Shown here: one piece after another, positions 62,012 to 64,000 of the stretch | Numbering within the stretch: position 1 is the stretch's first letter | Layout: each line of letters opens with the position of its first letter | Source of the DNA: Draconibacterium orientale | Lineage (GTDB): Bacteria > Bacteroidota > Bacteroidia > Bacteroidales > UBA12170 | Assembly (NCBI GenBank): GCA_020718205.1 | Contig: DYSN01000003.1 | Location: 1 to 64,000, forward strand | Reading direction: 5' to 3' | Length of the DNA stretch: 64,000 bases | The notes under the pieces: model-generated | Database searches by the model: none | Told to the model about the DNA's origin: nothing | Seen by the model: the letters and a program-made list of their open reading frames with translations, nothing else | Made by a program: the position numbers and the translations under genes

Positions 62012-63907
62012 ATGAGTAATGAACTTTATCATATTCTTTCGAAAATCGATTATCCGGCTGATTTAAAAAAACTATCGGAGGAGGAGCTTGTATTACTGGC
62101 TTCAGAAATACGCAATTTTATTGTTCAGGTGGTTTCTTCTCAACATGGACATCTGGCTTCAAGTCTTGGAGTTGTGGAGCTGAGCATAGCAATTCACTAT
62201 GTTTTCAACGCTCCTTATGATAAAATTATCTGGGATGTTGGTCATCAGGCCTATCCTCACAAAATTCTCACCGGACGAAAACATGTCTTTCATACAAACA
62301 GAAAGCTCTATGGAATTTCAGGATTCCCAAAAATGAGCGAAAGCGAATATGATGCTTTTGGCGTAGGACACTCATCTACCAGTATTTCTGCTGCTTTGGG
62401 CATGGCCGAAGCCTCCCGGATTAAAGGAGAGACCGACAGACAACATGTAGCAGTTATTGGCGATGGAGCCATGACTGCGGGAATGGCCATTGAAGCACTC
62501 AATAATGCAGGTGTTAGCCACAGCAATCTTCTCGTTATTCTCAACGACAACGGTATTGCTATTGATCCCAACGTGGGCGCCATCCATAAATATCTAACCA
62601 ATATTTCTACTTCGCAGACTTACAATAAAATTAAAGATGATCTGTGGAATCTACTGGGGAAATTTGATAAACTGGGGAGTAGGTCGCAATGGCTGGCCAG
62701 TAAAATAGAAGCTGCGCTTAAAACAGCTCTGCTGAAAAACAGCAATATGTTCGAATCGTTAAATTTTAGATACTTTGGACCCATCGATGGACACGATATC
62801 CCCAGATTGGTGAAGGTTCTCAACGATTTGAAAAAAATTAACGGGCCTAAAGTTCTCCACATTATTACCAAAAAGGGCAAAGGACTTCCCGCTGCAGAAA
62901 ATGACCCTGTGACCTATCATGCTCCCGGTACTTTTGACAAAGAAACGGGTTTGCTGGAGAGCAATGAGCAGATTTTATCAACGCCATATAAGTTTCAGGA
63001 TGTATTTGGATTAACATTACTCGAATTAGCTGAACAGGATAAACGGGTTGTGGGAATTACACCTGCTATGTCTTCCGGCTCATCCTTCCATTTTATGAAG
63101 GAAAAATTCCCCGGACGAGTCTTTGACGTGGGAATTGCAGAGCAACATGCTGTAACATTTTCCGCGGGACTTGCTTCGGCTGGTCTGATACCTTTTTGCA
63201 ATATCTACTCCACGTTTATGCAAAGAGCCTACGATCAGGTAATTCATGACGTAGCACTTCAAAGTATTCCGGTAATTTTTTGTTTGGACAGGGCCGGACT
63301 GGTTGGAGAAGATGGTCCTACACATCATGGGGCTTTCGATTTGGCTTATTTTAGAAATATACCAAACATGATAATTGCGGCTCCACTCAACGAGTGCGAG
63401 TTGCGACACATGATGCTAACGGCAAAAAATTATGGAAAGGGACCTATCTCTATCAGATTCCCCCGTGGATTGGGTTATTGGAAAAGAGAGCTTTGCCCAT
63501 TGAAGATGATTCCCATTGGCAAAGCACGTCAGATTTTTTGGGGAGAAAAAATCGCCATTTTGAGTCTGGGAACAGTTGGCAACGACGTTTTAGCTGCTTT
63601 GAATTTATTAGAAGGAAAAGCAAAACCTTCAGTGTACGATATGCGTTTTCTAAAACCACTGGATGAAGAGCTTATTCAAAGGATATTCGCTGAATACTCT
63701 TCCATTCTAACAATCGAAGATGGGAATTTAATAGGTGGTCTTGCCTCAGCTATTGCAGAAATGAAAGTAAAGTATAGTTTTACCGGAAATATAAAAAATC
63801 TGGGCATTCCCGATAGTTTTGTTGAACATGGAAGCACCAGTGAGTTAAAGAAAATATGTGGGTTTGATAAAGATGCCATCATCAATGCGATAAAATATTT
63901 AATTTAA
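62012..63907 (+). CDS. dxs: 1-deoxy-D-xylulose-5-phosphate synthase
   Basis: DXS condenses pyruvate and glyceraldehyde 3-phosphate with thiamine diphosphate, the first step of the MEP isoprenoid pathway. The start at 62012 (MSNELYHILSKIDYP) gives 631 residues, normal for DXS; the frame extends back to 61940 but into the acyltransferase promoter. Family segments are HGHLASSLGVVELS near 45, the thiamine-diphosphate motif GDGAMTAGMAIEALNNAG near 150, and the transketolase core DRAGLVGEDGPTHHGAFD near 430. It is divergent from the glycine-lipid operon. Confidence 0.96.
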   Translation: MSNELYHILSKIDYPADLKKLSEEELVLLASEIRNFIVQVVSSQHGHLASSLGVVELSIAIHYVFNAPYDKIIWDVGHQAYPHKILTGRKHVFHTNRKLYGISGFPKMSESEYDAFGVGHSSTSISAALGMAEASRIKGETDRQHVAVIGDGAMTAGMAIEALNNAGVSHSNLLVILNDNGIAIDPNVGAIHKYLTNISTSQTYNKIKDDLWNLLGKFDKLGSRSQWLASKIEAALKTALLKNSNMFESLNFRYFGPIDGHDIPRLVKVLNDLKKINGPKVLHIITKKGKGLPAAENDPVTYHAPGTFDKETGLLESNEQILSTPYKFQDVFGLTLLELAEQDKRVVGITPAMSSGSSFHFMKEKFPGRVFDVGIAEQHAVTFSAGLASAGLIPFCNIYSTFMQRAYDQVIHDVALQSIPVIFCLDRAGLVGEDGPTHHGAFDLAYFRNIPNMIIAAPLNECELRHMMLTAKNYGKGPISIRFPRGLGYWKRELCPLKMIPIGKARQIFWGEKIAILSLGTVGNDVLAALNLLEGKAKPSVYDMRFLKPLDEELIQRIFAEYSSILTIEDGNLIGGLASAIAEMKVKYSFTGNIKNLGIPDSFVEHGSTSELKKICGFDKDAIINAIKYLI

Positions 63908-63916
63908 AAAAGGCTT

Positions 63917-64000
63917 ATGAATCAGTACATTAGGTTTTGCCGGGGTGGTATGTTTTTGGTTATTTTGGCCATTTTTATTTTGCCCTTCCGCAGCTTTTCC
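63917..64000 (+). CDS. Exported protein, N-terminal fragment
   Basis: Only the first 28 codons are inside the window (MNQYIRFCRGGMFLVILAIF...). They show a hydrophobic signal sequence ending LPFRSFS, so the product is exported or membrane-bound. It starts 9 bases after dxs and is probably co-transcribed. The gene continues beyond 64000 and cannot be identified. Confidence 0.55.
   Translation, partial: MNQYIRFCRGGMFLVILAIFILPFRSFS

Noticed and set aside
1-64000. CRISPR arrays, insertion sequences or integrase/attachment sites
   Set aside because: No regularly spaced repeats, transposase or recombinase genes, or tRNA-end duplications were seen at the tRNA cluster or elsewhere.

Overview
The window reads as a chromosomal segment of a Bacteroidota (Bacteroidetes) bacterium, most likely near Bacteroidales/Marinilabiliales. 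The signs are several secreted proteins ending in type IX secretion (T9SS) sorting domains, a methylmalonyl-CoA decarboxylase operon with OadB/OadG-type membrane subunits, a GlsA/GlsB-like glycine (or ornithine) lipid pair, AT-rich spacers with few Shine-Dalgarno sequences, and promoters of the Bacteroidetes TTG-N(19-20)-TAnnTTTG form. The order-level placement is inference. Almost everything is core chromosome; there is no prophage, insertion sequence or CRISPR array.

Layout. 0.2-8 kb: a CotH-type T9SS cargo protein, a class II Fic protein with a repeat-rich promoter, a small Cys-containing protein, a lipoprotein, a broken MNT nucleotidyltransferase, intact ahpC and a decayed ahpF. 8.1-8.7 kb: four tRNAs (Gly-CCC, Gly-GCC, Leu-TAA, Gly-GCC) on the minus strand. 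8.7-12 kb: mutS and a cyclase. 12.2-15.4 kb: an AT-rich type II restriction-modification island (gamma-class adenine methyltransferase, C-protein-like regulator, PLD-family nuclease) with a recognisable operator and a G10 tract at its promoter. 15.6-22.5 kb: a Spy-like protein, a TPR protein, pyrH, an AAA ATPase with an elaborate promoter, and lysS. 22.8-34.6 kb: two tandem fibre-like secreted paralogues, nhaA, a DUF4136 lipoprotein, an outer-membrane protein, a 1212-residue orphan histidine kinase, a RecD-like helicase and a GNAT enzyme. 34.6-38.1 kb: ppk1 and lptF/G.

38.2-45.1 kb is the most interesting stretch. Two paralogous three-gene cassettes lie in tandem. Each has an ECF sigma factor, a protein with an anti-sigma-like N-terminus, one inner-membrane helix, a periplasmic linker and a C-terminal outer-membrane beta-barrel, and a T9SS-exported protein. 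The middle protein has the architecture of the dual-membrane-spanning anti-sigma (Dma) factors described in Bacteroides thetaiotaomicron. A link between that architecture and a co-encoded T9SS surface protein would be a trans-envelope signalling unit worth testing.

45.5-64 kb: a lipoprotein, a large BNR/sortilin-type T9SS protein, the methylmalonyl-CoA decarboxylase operon (epimerase, carboxyltransferase, gamma, biotin carrier and beta subunits), a small membrane protein, thiL-uvrC, a D-2-hydroxyacid dehydrogenase, a C69 dipeptidase, a membrane-anchored protein, the glycine-lipid acyltransferase pair, dxs, and the start of one more exported protein cut by the window edge.
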